A DNA stretch of 64,000 bases from Shewanella benthica (GTDB lineage Bacteria > Pseudomonadota > Gammaproteobacteria > Enterobacterales > Shewanellaceae), in assembly GCA_023284085.1 (NCBI GenBank), contig JAKVHY010000020.1, positions 1-64,000 of the forward strand, given 5' to 3'. Numbering within the stretch: position 1 is the first letter of the stretch; each line of letters starts with the position of its first letter. A model generated the notes under the pieces. It did not search any database. It was not told the origin of the DNA and saw only the letters and a program-made list of their open reading frames with translations. Positions 46,263 through 55,941 of this stretch are shown here, piece by piece. A program made the translations under genes and the position numbers.

Positions 46263-47417
46263 ATGGCACAGCACCTGTTTACCTCCGAGTCAGTCTCAGA
46301 GGGGCATCCCGATAAAATCGCCGATCAGATTTCTGATGCGGTATTGGACGCAATCCTGGAGCAAGATCCTAAGGCTAGAGTTGCCTGCGAAACTTATGTA
46401 AAGACCGGTATGGTCATGGTCGGTGGTGAAGTCACGACTTCTGCTTGGGTCGATATCGAAGAGATCACCCGTAAGACTGTACGTGAAATTGGTTACACAC
46501 ATTCTGATATGGGCTTCGATGCTGATTCTTGCGCGATATTAAATGTCATTGGTAAACAGTCTCCAGACATCAACCAAGGTGTTGACCGTGAAGATCCTAA
46601 AGAGCAAGGTGCCGGTGACCAAGGTCTAATGTTTGGCTATGCCAACAACGAAACCGACGTACTCATGCCTGCGCCTATCACTTATGCACACGCACTGGTG
46701 AAGCGTCAATCTGAAGTTCGTAAAGACAAGACCCTGCCTTGGTTGCGTCCAGATGCGAAGAGTCAGGTAACGTTTGCTTATAATGACGATGGCAGCATCG
46801 CAGGTATCGACGCAGTCGTACTCTCGACGCAACACTGTGACAGCGTAAACCAGTCAGACCTGATTGAAGGTGTAATGGAAACCATCATCAAGCCAATATT
46901 ACCGGCGAAGTGGTTATCTAAAAACACTAAATACTTCATCAACCCAACAGGCCGTTTTGTTATCGGTGGCCCAGTAGGTGATTGTGGTCTGACGGGTCGT
47001 AAGATCATCGTAGACACATACGGCGGCATGGCTCGCCATGGTGGCGGTGCATTCTCGGGTAAAGATCCGTCCAAAGTCGATCGCAGTGCGGCATACGCGG
47101 CACGTTATGTGGCTAAAAACATAGTTGCAGCGGGTCTTGCCGATCGCTGTGAGCTGCAGGTTTCCTACGCCATAGGTGTTGCCGAGCCAACCTCTATCAG
47201 CATTGAAACTTTCGGCACCAGCAAGATATCTGAAGAGCTCTTGATAGCCTTGGTACGTGAGCACTTCGACCTACGTCCATATGGCCTGACCGAGATGCTA
47301 GACTTGGCTCGCCCAATCTATCAAGCTACTGCGGCATACGGTCACTTCGGCCGTAATGAGTTCCCTTGGGAACGTACCGATAAAGCCGAGGCACTGAAAG
47401 AGGGTGCTAAGCTATAA
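46263..47417 (+). CDS. metK: S-adenosylmethionine synthetase
   Basis: 384 residues from ATG 46263 ([20 protein letters not shown]), the family start; an in-frame ATG at 46248 adds five residues without support. Signatures: [12 protein letters not shown] (ATP) and [20 protein letters not shown] (P-loop-like). It makes SAM from methionine and ATP. The met boxes just upstream indicate MetJ repression. A terminator follows. Confidence 0.97.
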   Translation: MAQHLFTSESVSEGHPDKIADQISDAVLDAILEQDPKARVACETYVKTGMVMVGGEVTTSAWVDIEEITRKTVREIGYTHSDMGFDADSCAILNVIGKQSPDINQGVDREDPKEQGAGDQGLMFGYANNETDVLMPAPITYAHALVKRQSEVRKDKTLPWLRPDAKSQVTFAYNDDGSIAGIDAVVLSTQHCDSVNQSDLIEGVMETIIKPILPAKWLSKNTKYFINPTGRFVIGGPVGDCGLTGRKIIVDTYGGMARHGGGAFSGKDPSKVDRSAAYAARYVAKNIVAAGLADRCELQVSYAIGVAEPTSISIETFGTSKISEELLIALVREHFDLRPYGLTEMLDLARPIYQATAAYGHFGRNEFPWERTDKAEALKEGAKL

Positions 47418-47451
47418 ATTTGTTTAACCCGTCTAACGACTGTTAAACCCT

Positions 47452-47476
47452 AAAACCGCCGAGTGGCGGTTTTTTT
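47452..47476 (+). terminator. Terminator of metK
   Basis: AAAACCGCC pairs with GGCGGTTTT around GAGT, followed by T run. Confidence 0.9.
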
Positions 47477-47638
47477 ATGTCTTCTCACTAGCTCAACTCA
47501 TAACCATTTTCATTTTTTACTATAATATTAGTGCTAAATTAAGCTGCAGTTAAGCTAGATCTCAGTAGACTAACCCTCATATTCGCCGATGCATTTATTG
47601 CTAACACTATTTTTGAAGAGACTAAGGTTGGAGAGACG

Positions 47639-48676
47639 ATGGGAACTAACATAGGAAAATTGGTACTCCTTGCCCTTTTAATAGGGACTTCACTCTATTG
47701 GGGAACCGATAACTTCACTAGCGGCTCCGCCGACCTGAAAAATACAGATAAGCTAACGCTAGATGCAACAGATGAAAGCATTAAGCAAGCTGCGCCAGCG
47801 GACGCGGCGCAAGGGAAAAGCAATCATCCACAACTGAGCGACAACATCCCCACAGGTGCGGCTAAAGATGTAGTACTGGACTCACTAGACGATCTTATCG
47901 CCCTATTTGATTCATTGGATTATAACAGCCAAAGCTGGCTCGCAGGTAACCGCGAAGTACCGCGTCTCACCTTCGAAGGCGTCAGCGATAACTGGCATAA
48001 GACATCTAACGAAATCCCAGTTCAACAGAAGAAGATGGTCTTTTTCCGACTGATGGCTCCGCTGATTCTAGTGTCTAACGAGAAGATATTACTAGAGCGT
48101 CAGATAATCGAAGCTGCCGGGCTTGATGCCCCGGAGCTAAAGCGCATAGCGCTAAAATACCGAGCCATAACCGATACTAAGCTTCCGCTTACCGAAGAGC
48201 TGCGCATCAGTTTATTGAATCGGGTCGATATATTACCGCCTTCGTTGGTGCTAGCCCAAGCAGCAGAAGAGAGTGGCTGGGCCACCTCAAGATTCACCTT
48301 AGAGGGCAATGCATTCTTCGGTCAATGGGATTTTAGCGGCGACGGCATGATCCCCAAGCAACAGCGTAAAGAGTTAGGTAACTATGGATTGGCGAGATTC
48401 GATAGCCCGTTAGCATCGGTGGAAGGCTACATGTTTAACCTCAATACCAATAATGCCTACCTGAAACTACGCCATCTCCGCGCCGAGTTAAGAGCGAATG
48501 AACAGGCAATTACAGGACCTAAGCTCGCCGGCACATTAGATAAGTACTCAGAACGAGGTCAGGCTTACATAGATGGCCTTCGTGAGATGATACGTTTTAA
48601 TAAGTTAGACCAGGTGGATCAAGCTTATCTCAGTAGCCAGGCTCCACTGCATTTAATCGGTAAGAATCAAGAGTGA
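47639..48676 (+). CDS. Bax-like N-acetylglucosaminidase (mannosyl-glycoprotein endo-beta-N-acetylglucosaminidase family)
   Basis: 345 residues. One N-terminal membrane anchor (LVLLALLIGTSLYWG, about 8-22), a low-complexity linker (about 30-80), then a glucosaminidase domain: PPSLVLAQAAEESGWATSRF (with the catalytic Glu in AEESGW), GNAFFGQWDFSGDGMIP and ALARFDSP-type sequence, VEGYMFNLNTNNAY. This matches Bax-type periplasmic enzymes that cut peptidoglycan glycan strands. The ATG has GGAGAG upstream. Transcribed alone after metK. Confidence 0.85.
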   Translation: MGTNIGKLVLLALLIGTSLYWGTDNFTSGSADLKNTDKLTLDATDESIKQAAPADAAQGKSNHPQLSDNIPTGAAKDVVLDSLDDLIALFDSLDYNSQSWLAGNREVPRLTFEGVSDNWHKTSNEIPVQQKKMVFFRLMAPLILVSNEKILLERQIIEAAGLDAPELKRIALKYRAITDTKLPLTEELRISLLNRVDILPPSLVLAQAAEESGWATSRFTLEGNAFFGQWDFSGDGMIPKQQRKELGNYGLARFDSPLASVEGYMFNLNTNNAYLKLRHLRAELRANEQAITGPKLAGTLDKYSERGQAYIDGLREMIRFNKLDQVDQAYLSSQAPLHLIGKNQE

Positions 48677-48703
48677 CTAGAGTCTAGAAATCTGCGGTTA
48701 AAG

Positions 48704-49237
48704 CTAGCAATGATCAAAATGTGCATACTCCATACACATGAATTCAACTTGTTGTAGCGATAATACCGGCACATTCACTTGCCTCAATGAGGACGTCTCT
48801 ATATGCATAATATCGAGTGTCCCTTTACCAATGGCATGTTCATTTTTGTCATCAGATGTATCATGCTCCTTAATGTGCAGCACCTTGTCAGCATGAGTTA
48901 GCAACTGAATCGACGCGCTGTAATCATTAGTGAGACCGCAATGTATCCAAATGCCTTGCCATTTCACACAGTAAAATTGCTCACAGCTCTTGCTGTTGTC
49001 ATCGTCAATTTCTGTGTGCTTATCTTCAATGTCTGAGTAAGCCCCACTTCGCAGCGTCACTTCATAGGCGATGCTAGGCTCAGGATTGGCTGAGTCATTT
49101 AGATTCTGCAGCCTATGCGCCGAAAGAATAGCAATGACTAACTTCATATTATCGAAAGCCGACAGCGACTCTTTGGCATAGGGCGCGAGTAAACTTTGAA
49201 CTTGTTGTAATACTTGTTTATCTGGTGCGGAATTCAT
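48704..49237 (-). CDS. Hypothetical protein
   Basis: 177 residues, acidic, no signal peptide or membrane helix. The N-terminal 45 residues are helical (VLQQVQSLLAPYAKESLSAF); the rest looks beta-rich with QFYCVKWQGIWIHCGLTN in the middle and several Cys and His residues (CxxxxC-type spacing is not regular). I do not recognise it. It is on the minus strand, 53 bp downstream of a GNAT gene on the same strand, so they may share a transcript. Confidence 0.6.
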   Translation of the reverse strand: MNSAPDKQVLQQVQSLLAPYAKESLSAFDNMKLVIAILSAHRLQNLNDSANPEPSIAYEVTLRSGAYSDIEDKHTEIDDDNSKSCEQFYCVKWQGIWIHCGLTNDYSASIQLLTHADKVLHIKEHDTSDDKNEHAIGKGTLDIMHIETSSLRQVNVPVLSLQQVEFMCMEYAHFDHC

Positions 49238-49290
49238 AATGACATTACCTGTGGAGGTTCATTCAAGCTTATTGAGTTTTGTTTATTTGC

Positions 49291-49857
49291 TCAAGTAGAT
49301 AGGGCTAACAGATAATAATCTCTGTCATCGAAGGTAAAGAAATCCAACACCTGCATCGATGCTTTATTAGTGTGTGCCGAAAATGAAGCCATATTATCTT
49401 CGGCGATAAAGGTAAGCATAAAGGGGAATTGAGCTTGAGCATGCGTTTTTATCTCACTGACCAGAGTCTCAAAAATACCTTGGCCACGATATTCCTTCTT
49501 AATCCAGATGGGACCATATTGACATGAATTGCTCTTGGTTAACTTAACCCCGCCAAGACTAAACTCCTTTAACCTCTTAAGAATATGTCGGTACACAGGC
49601 CAAGATTCAAAAAACGACCAGGCCCCAGCAATGACATAACCCACAATCTCACCATTTTGCCCATCGAGACGGTCGAGTTTTCGCTCAGCAACGCAGATCC
49701 AATGGGAGTCAATCAGCTGTCTCAACTCGGCTTCCCCAAAAGCTTGCCCATCTAATGCATGAGCTTGTGCCCCGTCACTGAGCTCGTCATTAAGATGGAT
49801 TCGTTCGAGCTCTACCAACTGCTTGAGATCACCCATACGGGCTAGTCTGATGTTCAT
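49291..49857 (-). CDS. GNAT-family N-acetyltransferase
   Basis: 188 residues. The acetyl-CoA motif A is seen as PIWIKKEYRGQGIFETLVSE (R/Q-x-x-G-x-G/A form: RGQGIF) near residues 115-135; NMASFSAHTNKASMQVLDF is the motif B end. The acceptor substrate is unknown. It is upstream of the 48704-49237 gene. Shares its divergent promoter region with the GAF/degenerate GGDEF gene to the right. Confidence 0.78.
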   Translation of the reverse strand: MNIRLARMGDLKQLVELERIHLNDELSDGAQAHALDGQAFGEAELRQLIDSHWICVAERKLDRLDGQNGEIVGYVIAGAWSFFESWPVYRHILKRLKEFSLGGVKLTKSNSCQYGPIWIKKEYRGQGIFETLVSEIKTHAQAQFPFMLTFIAEDNMASFSAHTNKASMQVLDFFTFDDRDYYLLALST

Positions 49858-50038
49858 GGTGCAGGTATTGACCTTTTAATGATGAATAAACAAGTTAGCC
49901 CTGATTATATACTAAAGCCCTAAGGTGTTAGGTTAATTATCCGCTCTCGGGAAATGCCCAAACACGTCATCCATTTGCATAATGACGTTCTGGCTACCAC
50001 AATTAACAAAATAACATGATGACTTTGTCTAGGTTCCC

Positions 50039-51010
50039 ATGCTCCCCGAAAATGTCGATACCAGTATTAGTTTACTTGAAAGTGATAATACCCAGCTAAA
50101 CTTAGTTCGCTGGATGCACCAGTGCGAATTGATGAAACGTTATTATGAAGCCGATGTGGTATTTATCATCCAAGAAACCGGGACCAGCTTTGAAGTCATA
50201 GTTAGCTCTATTAGCCAGTCCAGACAGTTTACTACCGGCACTAGCTTCGATAGAGATCATAAAGTTTTCCAGCGCCTAGTGCGATCGCTACCCGATGGTT
50301 TAAATATCGATTTAACCAATCATGACCACATCGATCTACATGAAGAGTTCGATCAGGCCCAAACCTTATTAACTCGCCCAATTCTCTGGCCAGATGGCAC
50401 ACATTTCGGCTGTATCTGTGTCTTGAATGCCGAAGCATCCACTTCGGCATCGAACTCATTTATGTTGGAACCTTTCCAGGTATTGCTTCAACAAGAGCTG
50501 ACTCTTTACTGCCAAACTCAACGAATAGAATCTTTATCCATGCGTGATAGAGAGACCGGCATGTTGAACCAATATGGTTTTATCATGATGGCACCGAGAC
50601 AGCTTAGTTTAGGGCGACGTTTCGGCGCCCATGCTGGCATCATCTTCTTCGAACTTTACTCGGCTCACACCATAGAGCATTTAGAAGAAAAGCATCATAG
50701 ATTATTAGGCAGTATCATTCAGGATACAATAAGAACGGCCGATATTGCGGCCCACTACAGTGACCATCAGTTTGTTGTGCTGGTATTTGTCGATTCAGAG
50801 AGAGATATTCTCCATATAGGTAAGCGAGTCGACAAGCTGATTTTTCAACAAAACGATCAACTTAAAATCGATTCAAGTTATAATTATTTCACTCCAGATT
50901 CGGCACTTAAGCTCGCCCCCATGCTTGAAAAATCAAAAAAAGGACTTAAATCTGAGCAGCTTAAGTTAGCAGCTCAAGAAGCCAAACAAAAAACCTCCGC
51001 AGTGATCTGA
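50039..51010 (+). CDS. GAF-like plus degenerate GGDEF protein, paralog 1
   Basis: 323 residues, soluble. The N-terminal 150 residues look like a GAF sensor (RPILWPDGTHFGCICVLNAE). The C-terminal half begins DRETGMLNQYGFIMMAPRQL, the 'DxLTGLxNR' start of diguanylate cyclases. At the GGDEF position it has AHYSDHQFVVLVF, so the catalytic motif is replaced (SDHQF). It is therefore not a likely cyclase; it may act as a sensor or c-di-GMP-related adaptor. It has a close paralog 250 bp downstream. Confidence 0.7.
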   Translation: MLPENVDTSISLLESDNTQLNLVRWMHQCELMKRYYEADVVFIIQETGTSFEVIVSSISQSRQFTTGTSFDRDHKVFQRLVRSLPDGLNIDLTNHDHIDLHEEFDQAQTLLTRPILWPDGTHFGCICVLNAEASTSASNSFMLEPFQVLLQQELTLYCQTQRIESLSMRDRETGMLNQYGFIMMAPRQLSLGRRFGAHAGIIFFELYSAHTIEHLEEKHHRLLGSIIQDTIRTADIAAHYSDHQFVVLVFVDSERDILHIGKRVDKLIFQQNDQLKIDSSYNYFTPDSALKLAPMLEKSKKGLKSEQLKLAAQEAKQKTSAVI

Positions 51011-51260
51011 AAATTACACTCTACACATAGGCTTGGCGGTTTCCTTCTCAAGCCTATTTCCTGATGTAAGCCCATACTCATTTTGTCATGGTTGAATACT
51101 CTGTTCTGCACAAAACACAGGTGATCACACTTTATTAACCTTAGAAGTTAAGTATGCTAACCTGCCTAAGAAAAAACCTATCTAAATACTGAGCGTTACT
51201 CATTTAATAATGCGATAAAAGTGATTTAGTACCGATAAAAATAACGAAGAGAGAAGTCTC

Positions 51261-52205
51261 ATGCTAGCCCAAAGAAATCATCACCGACTCTGGCTAAGAG
51301 AACAAGATCATCCAGCGATCAGCTTACCAAGATGGCAGCAGCAAATGGACCTCTTGACCAGTTTCTATCGTTCACAAGCTAGCCTGATATTGCAATTAGC
51401 CGATAATAGCTTTCAAGTTGTTTGCACTCAGCAGAGCCAAGATTACAAGCTTAGTGGCGGGACTGTTTTTTTCGATGCTGGATTATTAAAGCTGGTTGAA
51501 TCTCAGAGTGGTTATGGTCAATCTCATGTAAAAGGAGATGCATTTTCTTCTGGCCTGTCTCAGTTTCAACATGTGATATGTCAATTAATTTACTGGCCAG
51601 ATGGTGAGCTCTTTGGCTGTATATTGATCTGTGATCCTGATCAGAATAGATTTCAAGAACATCTCGCCCCCCTGATAGAAACCACTAAATCTTTAATTCA
51701 GGCGGAACTTAAACATCTATTCTTGATGATGAAAGTACAGATGCTATCGGTACAAGACGAACAGACCTGCATGCTTAATCAGTATGGTTTTAACCTGATG
51801 GCACCAAGACAATTGAGTCTGAGTCGACGTTTTGGCTCTCATGCAGGGATAATCTTAGTCGAAGCTCTTTTCGATGAATCGACAGAAGTACCAACAGAGT
51901 CGGATGAGCAAAGGGTGCGTATACTCGCAAGGATCATCCATAGCAGCTTAAGAGAGGCGGATGTATCGGCAAGAATAAGCCATAACCAATTTATTATTCT
52001 TTGCTTCATCGACAATGAATCAAACCTGGACTCACTGGTATTAAGACTGAAGAAACAGTTCGCCAAAGAAGGTCAAAATTTAAACTTAGTCACAGGGCAA
52101 AGTTTCTTCACTCCAGACACTCAAATCAGCCTTGATCCTATGCAACAGCAAGCTATAAAGAGTCTAAAGCTGAACCGACTCGAACAGCAAAAAACAACAA
52201 AATAG
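51261..52205 (+). CDS. GAF-like plus degenerate GGDEF protein, paralog 2
   Basis: 314 residues with the same layout as the preceding gene: GAF-like N-terminus (LIYWPDGELFGCILICDPDQ), then DEQTCMLNQYGFNLMAPRQL and RISHNQFIILCF at the GGDEF position (SHNQF). The two proteins share the blocks NQYGF...MAPRQLSL.RRFG.HAGII and a C-terminal FTPD motif, so they arose by tandem duplication. Catalysis is unlikely. ATG 51261 follows a GAAGAGAGAAG ribosome-binding site. Confidence 0.7.
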   Translation: MLAQRNHHRLWLREQDHPAISLPRWQQQMDLLTSFYRSQASLILQLADNSFQVVCTQQSQDYKLSGGTVFFDAGLLKLVESQSGYGQSHVKGDAFSSGLSQFQHVICQLIYWPDGELFGCILICDPDQNRFQEHLAPLIETTKSLIQAELKHLFLMMKVQMLSVQDEQTCMLNQYGFNLMAPRQLSLSRRFGSHAGIILVEALFDESTEVPTESDEQRVRILARIIHSSLREADVSARISHNQFIILCFIDNESNLDSLVLRLKKQFAKEGQNLNLVTGQSFFTPDTQISLDPMQQQAIKSLKLNRLEQQKTTK

Positions 52206-52233
52206 CACTAGTCTGATTATTACCCCCATGCCA

Positions 52234-52705
52234 CTAGTCTTGCTTTTCCTCCTGTGCTCTTGCCCATTGTATAAACATCACAATGGGAAAGGGTGACATC
52301 ATTACCGCTCCCAATCCAATCAAGCTGGACACTAATACCATTCCATATAAGTATCTGGTCAGTTCAGAGACTCTCAGTTTTTTCAATTCAAGGCGCATTG
52401 ATGAGGAAATGGTTATTCCCTTTTAAGTCAATGCAACACAGAAGTGGAAACACTGAGAGCCTCACGCAGTGCGGGTTTCAAAGCCCTTTATGCTGCGTTA
52501 CATGTTCTCGATATAGAATAACTATTAGCTTCAAACATTCGCCTTGCCTACAGTGCTTTGAACTCCCGCTGAACGATCAGATACTTACTCGGAATGGTAT
52601 AACCATGCCGGATATTTCAAGTGTCATATCTGTGAAAAGATAAGCACCAATGCCGCTAAGAAGCATCAGCAAGCCTATCCAATGTAATCGTTTTAAAGCT
52701 TTCAT
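52234..52705 (-). pseudogene. Small membrane-protein gene split by a MITE
   Basis: On the minus strand the frame starts at ATG 52705 (MKALKRLHWIGLLMLLSGIG and AYLFTDMTLEISGM). After the inserted element it resumes as VLVSSLIGLGAVMMSPFPIV, MFIQWARAQEEKQD and a stop at 52234-52236. Together this would be a two-TM protein of about 68 residues. The exact original junction is not resolved to the base. It is probably inactivated. No function known. Confidence 0.75.
52336..52599. mobile_element. MITE, about 264 bp, inserted in the membrane-protein gene
   Basis: Terminal inverted repeats of about 30 bp: TACCATTCCATATAAGTATC at the left and the complement of GATACTTACTCGGAATGGTA at the right. TAA flanks both ends (52333-52335 and 52600-52602) as a candidate target duplication. 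Internal sequence has no long ORF; it includes AGTGGAAACACTGAGAGCCT and ACGCAGTGCGGGTTTCAAAG. Non-autonomous element. Confidence 0.85.
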
Positions 52706-52795
52706 TACACTTTAAGCCCTCATATCGAGTTTTTCGCTGTTTATCTTGTTCTAAACTTGCCACAATATAAGCATAAATTTATTGGGATCCCAGTC

Positions 52796-53209
52796 ATGTC
52801 TGTAAAATCTTTTTTGATCGCCACCACATTCTTCGCATTATCCGCATGCCAAAGCACTGCAGAGCCTGAGTCTCTGGAAATAGAACTATCTGGAACCTGG
52901 CATATAGAGGTAATCGCAGGTAATCCTGTCATCGATTACAGTCCGGCTCAACTCATCTTTAGCCCAGAAGGCAAACTGAGTGGTAATAACAGTTGTAACA
53001 GCTTCTTTGGTGAATATTCACTGCAAGGGTCATCGATCACACTTTCTCCGGCGGGGAGCACGATGAAAGCCTGTGTCGATGCATTGATGGATCAGGAGCA
53101 AAGAGTCATGACTGCTATGCCCAAGGTCACTTCGGGTCAAATAGTCAAAAGTCAGCTGGTATTGAAAGACGCCAATGGAAAAACTCAATTTGTATTGAGT
53201 AAGCTCTGA
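52796..53209 (+). CDS. META-domain lipoprotein (HslJ-like)
   Basis: 137 residues from ATG 52796; the longer frame from 52757 is not supported. A lipoprotein signal peptide ends in the lipobox LSAC (FFALSACQSTA), so the mature protein starts with a lipidated Cys. The META domain follows: LSGTWHIEVIAG, PEGKLSGNNSCNSFFGEYSL and MKACVDALMDQEQRVMTAM. Envelope protein of uncertain function; relatives include HslJ (novobiocin resistance/heat shock). A palindromic terminator follows. Confidence 0.88.
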   Translation: MSVKSFLIATTFFALSACQSTAEPESLEIELSGTWHIEVIAGNPVIDYSPAQLIFSPEGKLSGNNSCNSFFGEYSLQGSSITLSPAGSTMKACVDALMDQEQRVMTAMPKVTSGQIVKSQLVLKDANGKTQFVLSKL

Positions 53210-53258
53210 AGCCAGTTGAACTGACTCTCTCTGTATTAAAAGAATCCCGTAAAACAAT

Positions 53259-53280
53259 AAAACCGCCATATGGCGGTTTT
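53259..53280. terminator. Bidirectional terminator
   Basis: Perfect 22-bp palindrome AAAACCGCCATATGGCGGTTTT, between the META gene (plus) and the 53336-53806 gene (minus). Confidence 0.85.
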
Positions 53281-53335
53281 GGGTTATGTGTCACTAACTG
53301 ATTTTGATTAAACTACCTGGATTAAGCCATCTAAA

Positions 53336-53806
53336 TCAGGCATCGAAATGTCCAGTCTCAGCCTCTTGAGCGACTTTCATTTTATGAAGTGATGCAGGAG
53401 GCTGCTCCCGTTCTATGAGATAACTCCAATAAGCATCATCAAACCCACGAAAAAGTTGATCCGTTTTCCCTTCAGATTTTAAGATTAACCACCACCAGAC
53501 CAGCCCCCAGGCACCGAAAGTAATTAGGGTAAGTACGAAGTGAATCAGCTTGTGTTTCTCGAGATTTGTCGACTTAAGCCTAGCCAGTTTAACATCAGCA
53601 CTGTGAATATCAGTCCCTTCTTCCGCAATGAATCTATCTTGGTTAGCCGCCGTTCGCCTAAACAATGAGTGTAAGTCCTCACCTCTGCTTCTGACTCTCA
53701 CATAACAATGGGAACAAGACTTAACCGCTAAGCGATGAACGCGATATTTATGGTGGACTGATGCCATAGGCGCCTCTTTCTCTTGAGCCGACTTCTCTTG
53801 AGCCAA
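53336..53806 (-). CDS. Hypothetical single-TM protein
   Basis: 156 residues. The N-terminal 85 residues are basic and polar, with a CSHCYVRVRSR string that could bind a metal or be chance. One transmembrane segment lies near 92-110 (FVLTLITFGAWGLVWWWLIL), followed by a soluble tail (WSYLIEREQPPASL). Met14 is an alternative start. No family recognised. It is convergent with the META lipoprotein gene. Confidence 0.55.
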   Translation of the reverse strand: MAQEKSAQEKEAPMASVHHKYRVHRLAVKSCSHCYVRVRSRGEDLHSLFRRTAANQDRFIAEEGTDIHSADVKLARLKSTNLEKHKLIHFVLTLITFGAWGLVWWWLILKSEGKTDQLFRGFDDAYWSYLIEREQPPASLHKMKVAQEAETGHFDA

Positions 53807-53889
53807 TAATAAAAGTCTAGCAGACCTAGACTTTAGTCGAATAAAAAATCATACATTACTCGCCAAATTAAACTCGGCGACATGCTAGA

Positions 53890-54408
53890 GTGTCTACAAA
53901 AATGGAGCCTACTTCCGTGAAATCAAATGTGCAGTCGAGTGTGGAATTAAATATGCAAACAAATGTTCAATTAAGAAAGGGCCAACAATCCGATCTGCCA
54001 GCACTGGTTCGATTCAACCAAGCGATGGCATTGGAAACTGAAAATCTGTCACTGGATGAAGTCCTACTGACAAAGGGGGTAAACGCCTTACTCTCGGAGC
54101 CAGAAAAAGGCTTCTATCTGGTCGCCGAAGCCGATGGCGAGATAGTGGGTTCTCTGATGGTGACATTCGAATGGAGCGATTGGCGCGCGCTAAATTACTA
54201 CTGGATCCAAAGTGTCTATATCCGTCCGGAGAATCGCCGCCAGGGTATCTATGGCAAGCTATACCAGCAGGTGAAGACCCTAGCTGCAGAGAATGGTGGC
54301 GCTGCAAGTTTCAGACTCTACGTAGAGCAGGAAAATACCAAGGCGCAACAAACATATCAAGCCCTGGGGATGGAGCAGAGTTACTATCTAATGTACGAAG
54401 AAAAGTAA
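53890..54408 (+). CDS. GNAT-family N-acetyltransferase
   Basis: 172 residues, with GTG 53890 as first start; ATG 53902 (MEPTS) is an alternative. Motif A: WIQSVYIRPENRRQGIYGKL (RRQGIY) near residues 106-125; motif B: FRLYVEQENTKAQQTYQALG. Acceptor unknown. The gene ends 10 bp before a CTAGG-type microsatellite and is convergent with sdaA. Confidence 0.85.
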   Translation: MSTKMEPTSVKSNVQSSVELNMQTNVQLRKGQQSDLPALVRFNQAMALETENLSLDEVLLTKGVNALLSEPEKGFYLVAEADGEIVGSLMVTFEWSDWRALNYYWIQSVYIRPENRRQGIYGKLYQQVKTLAAENGGAASFRLYVEQENTKAQQTYQALGMEQSYYLMYEEK

Positions 54409-54466
54409 CGATGAGGCGCGAGGTCCTAGGTTTTAGTTCCTAGGACCTAGAGCCTAGGAACTTTCT

Positions 54467-55834
54467 TTAAGCACAAATACTCGTTACTTTAATGGCTAAA
54501 CCACCTTGGCTAGTTTCACGATACTTAACGTTCATGTCTTTTCCTGTCTCATACATGGTTGCTATCACCTTATCTAAGCTGACTCTAGGCTCGCTGTTAC
54601 GACGCATCGCCATACGCGACGAGTTAATCGCCTTTACTGCGGCAATAGCGTTACGTTCGATACAGGGCACCTGCACTTGGCCCGCAACCGGATCGCACGT
54701 TAATCCTAAGTTGTGCTCCATGCCAATTTCCGCGGCAATGCACACCTGAGAGGGACTAGCCCCCATGATCTCAGACAAACCTGCAGCGGCCATAGAACAA
54801 GCCACACCGACCTCTCCCTGACAGCCCACTTCGGCGCCCGAAATAGATGCGTTGCGTATATAGAGTGAGCCTACCGCGGCGGCTGCCAGATAGAAGCGGG
54901 TATATTCTTGCTCGCCCATTGGCTGAATATACTTATCAAAATAAGCCATAACCGCAGGGATAATACCTGCTGCACCATTGGTAGGAGAAGTCACCACCCG
55001 CCCACCAGCCGCATTCTCTTCACTGACTGCCAAGGCAAACATATTGACCCAGTCGATGACCACCATAGGGTCGGCAGAAAGTCTCTCATTCGTCATCAGC
55101 TGACGATAAAGCGCTGCCGCTCGTCTCGGTACTCTAAGAGGGCCATCGAGCACTCCCTCGGTTGTCTGCCCTTTTTCTATGCCGGCTTTCATCACATTCC
55201 ACACGGCACCGAAACCTTCATAGATGGCCTCTTCACTGTTAAACACCTTCTCATTTTCCATCATCAAGGTGCTGATACTCATGCCAGACTCGGTACATTG
55301 CTCGAGTAATTCAGATGCGTAAGCGTAGGGATAAGGCACTAAAACATCATTGGCCGCCGTTAAACCGAAGTGCTCTTCATCGACGATAGAGCCACCGCCG
55401 GTTGAATAGTAGGTCTTACTAAAGATACAGTTATCTTTAACCCATGCATGAATCGACATACCATTTTCATGGAGTTTCAATGCATGCTTATGGAAGGTGA
55501 CGCCATCTTGCAAAAAATCGACCCTGTGGGCCTCTGTACCTAACAAGAGACTGCCGCTGTGCTCAATCTCACCGATGACGGCAGGAATTGACTCAATATC
55601 GACGCTCTCGGGGCTATTGCCACCTAAGCCCATCATAATAGCGATATCCGTGTGATGACCCTTGCCGGTTAACGAGAGTGAGCCGTAAATATCAACACTC
55701 ATGCGGGTAACAGACTCTAGCTCGCCACGCTGACGCAGCTCATCGACAAACTCTTTGGCGGCCTTCATCGGCCCGACGGTATGCGAGCTCGATGGACCCA
55801 CACCTATCTTAAAAATATCAAATGCGCTAAACAT
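54467..55834 (-). CDS. sdaA: L-serine ammonia-lyase (serine dehydratase), iron-sulfur type
   Basis: 455 residues, single-chain form. The N-terminal [20 protein letters not shown] and the C-terminal [19 protein letters not shown] (with Fe-S ligand Cys) are signatures, as is [17 protein letters not shown]. It converts L-serine to pyruvate and ammonia. It lies downstream of sdaC on the same strand; between them is a hairpin (55875-55903), so expression could be coupled or partly attenuated. Confidence 0.95.
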   Translation of the reverse strand: MFSAFDIFKIGVGPSSSHTVGPMKAAKEFVDELRQRGELESVTRMSVDIYGSLSLTGKGHHTDIAIMMGLGGNSPESVDIESIPAVIGEIEHSGSLLLGTEAHRVDFLQDGVTFHKHALKLHENGMSIHAWVKDNCIFSKTYYSTGGGSIVDEEHFGLTAANDVLVPYPYAYASELLEQCTESGMSISTLMMENEKVFNSEEAIYEGFGAVWNVMKAGIEKGQTTEGVLDGPLRVPRRAAALYRQLMTNERLSADPMVVIDWVNMFALAVSEENAAGGRVVTSPTNGAAGIIPAVMAYFDKYIQPMGEQEYTRFYLAAAAVGSLYIRNASISGAEVGCQGEVGVACSMAAAGLSEIMGASPSQVCIAAEIGMEHNLGLTCDPVAGQVQVPCIERNAIAAVKAINSSRMAMRRNSEPRVSLDKVIATMYETGKDMNVKYRETSQGGLAIKVTSICA

Positions 55835-55874
55835 AAATTTACCTCTTATTCCTGAGTGGAAGTTGAAATGAGGA

Positions 55875-55903
55875 GGGTCAGTCCCAAAAATTGAGACTGA
55901 CCC
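55875..55903 (-). promoter_or_regulatory. Hairpin between sdaC and sdaA
   Basis: GGGTCAGTC pairs with GACTGACCC around an 11-nt loop. No T run follows on the minus strand, so it is probably a partial terminator or an mRNA-stabilising structure within a sdaC-sdaA transcript. Confidence 0.55.
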
Positions 55904-55941
55904 GAATAACCGAACGTTATAAAGAGATGAAAACGGAGAAC

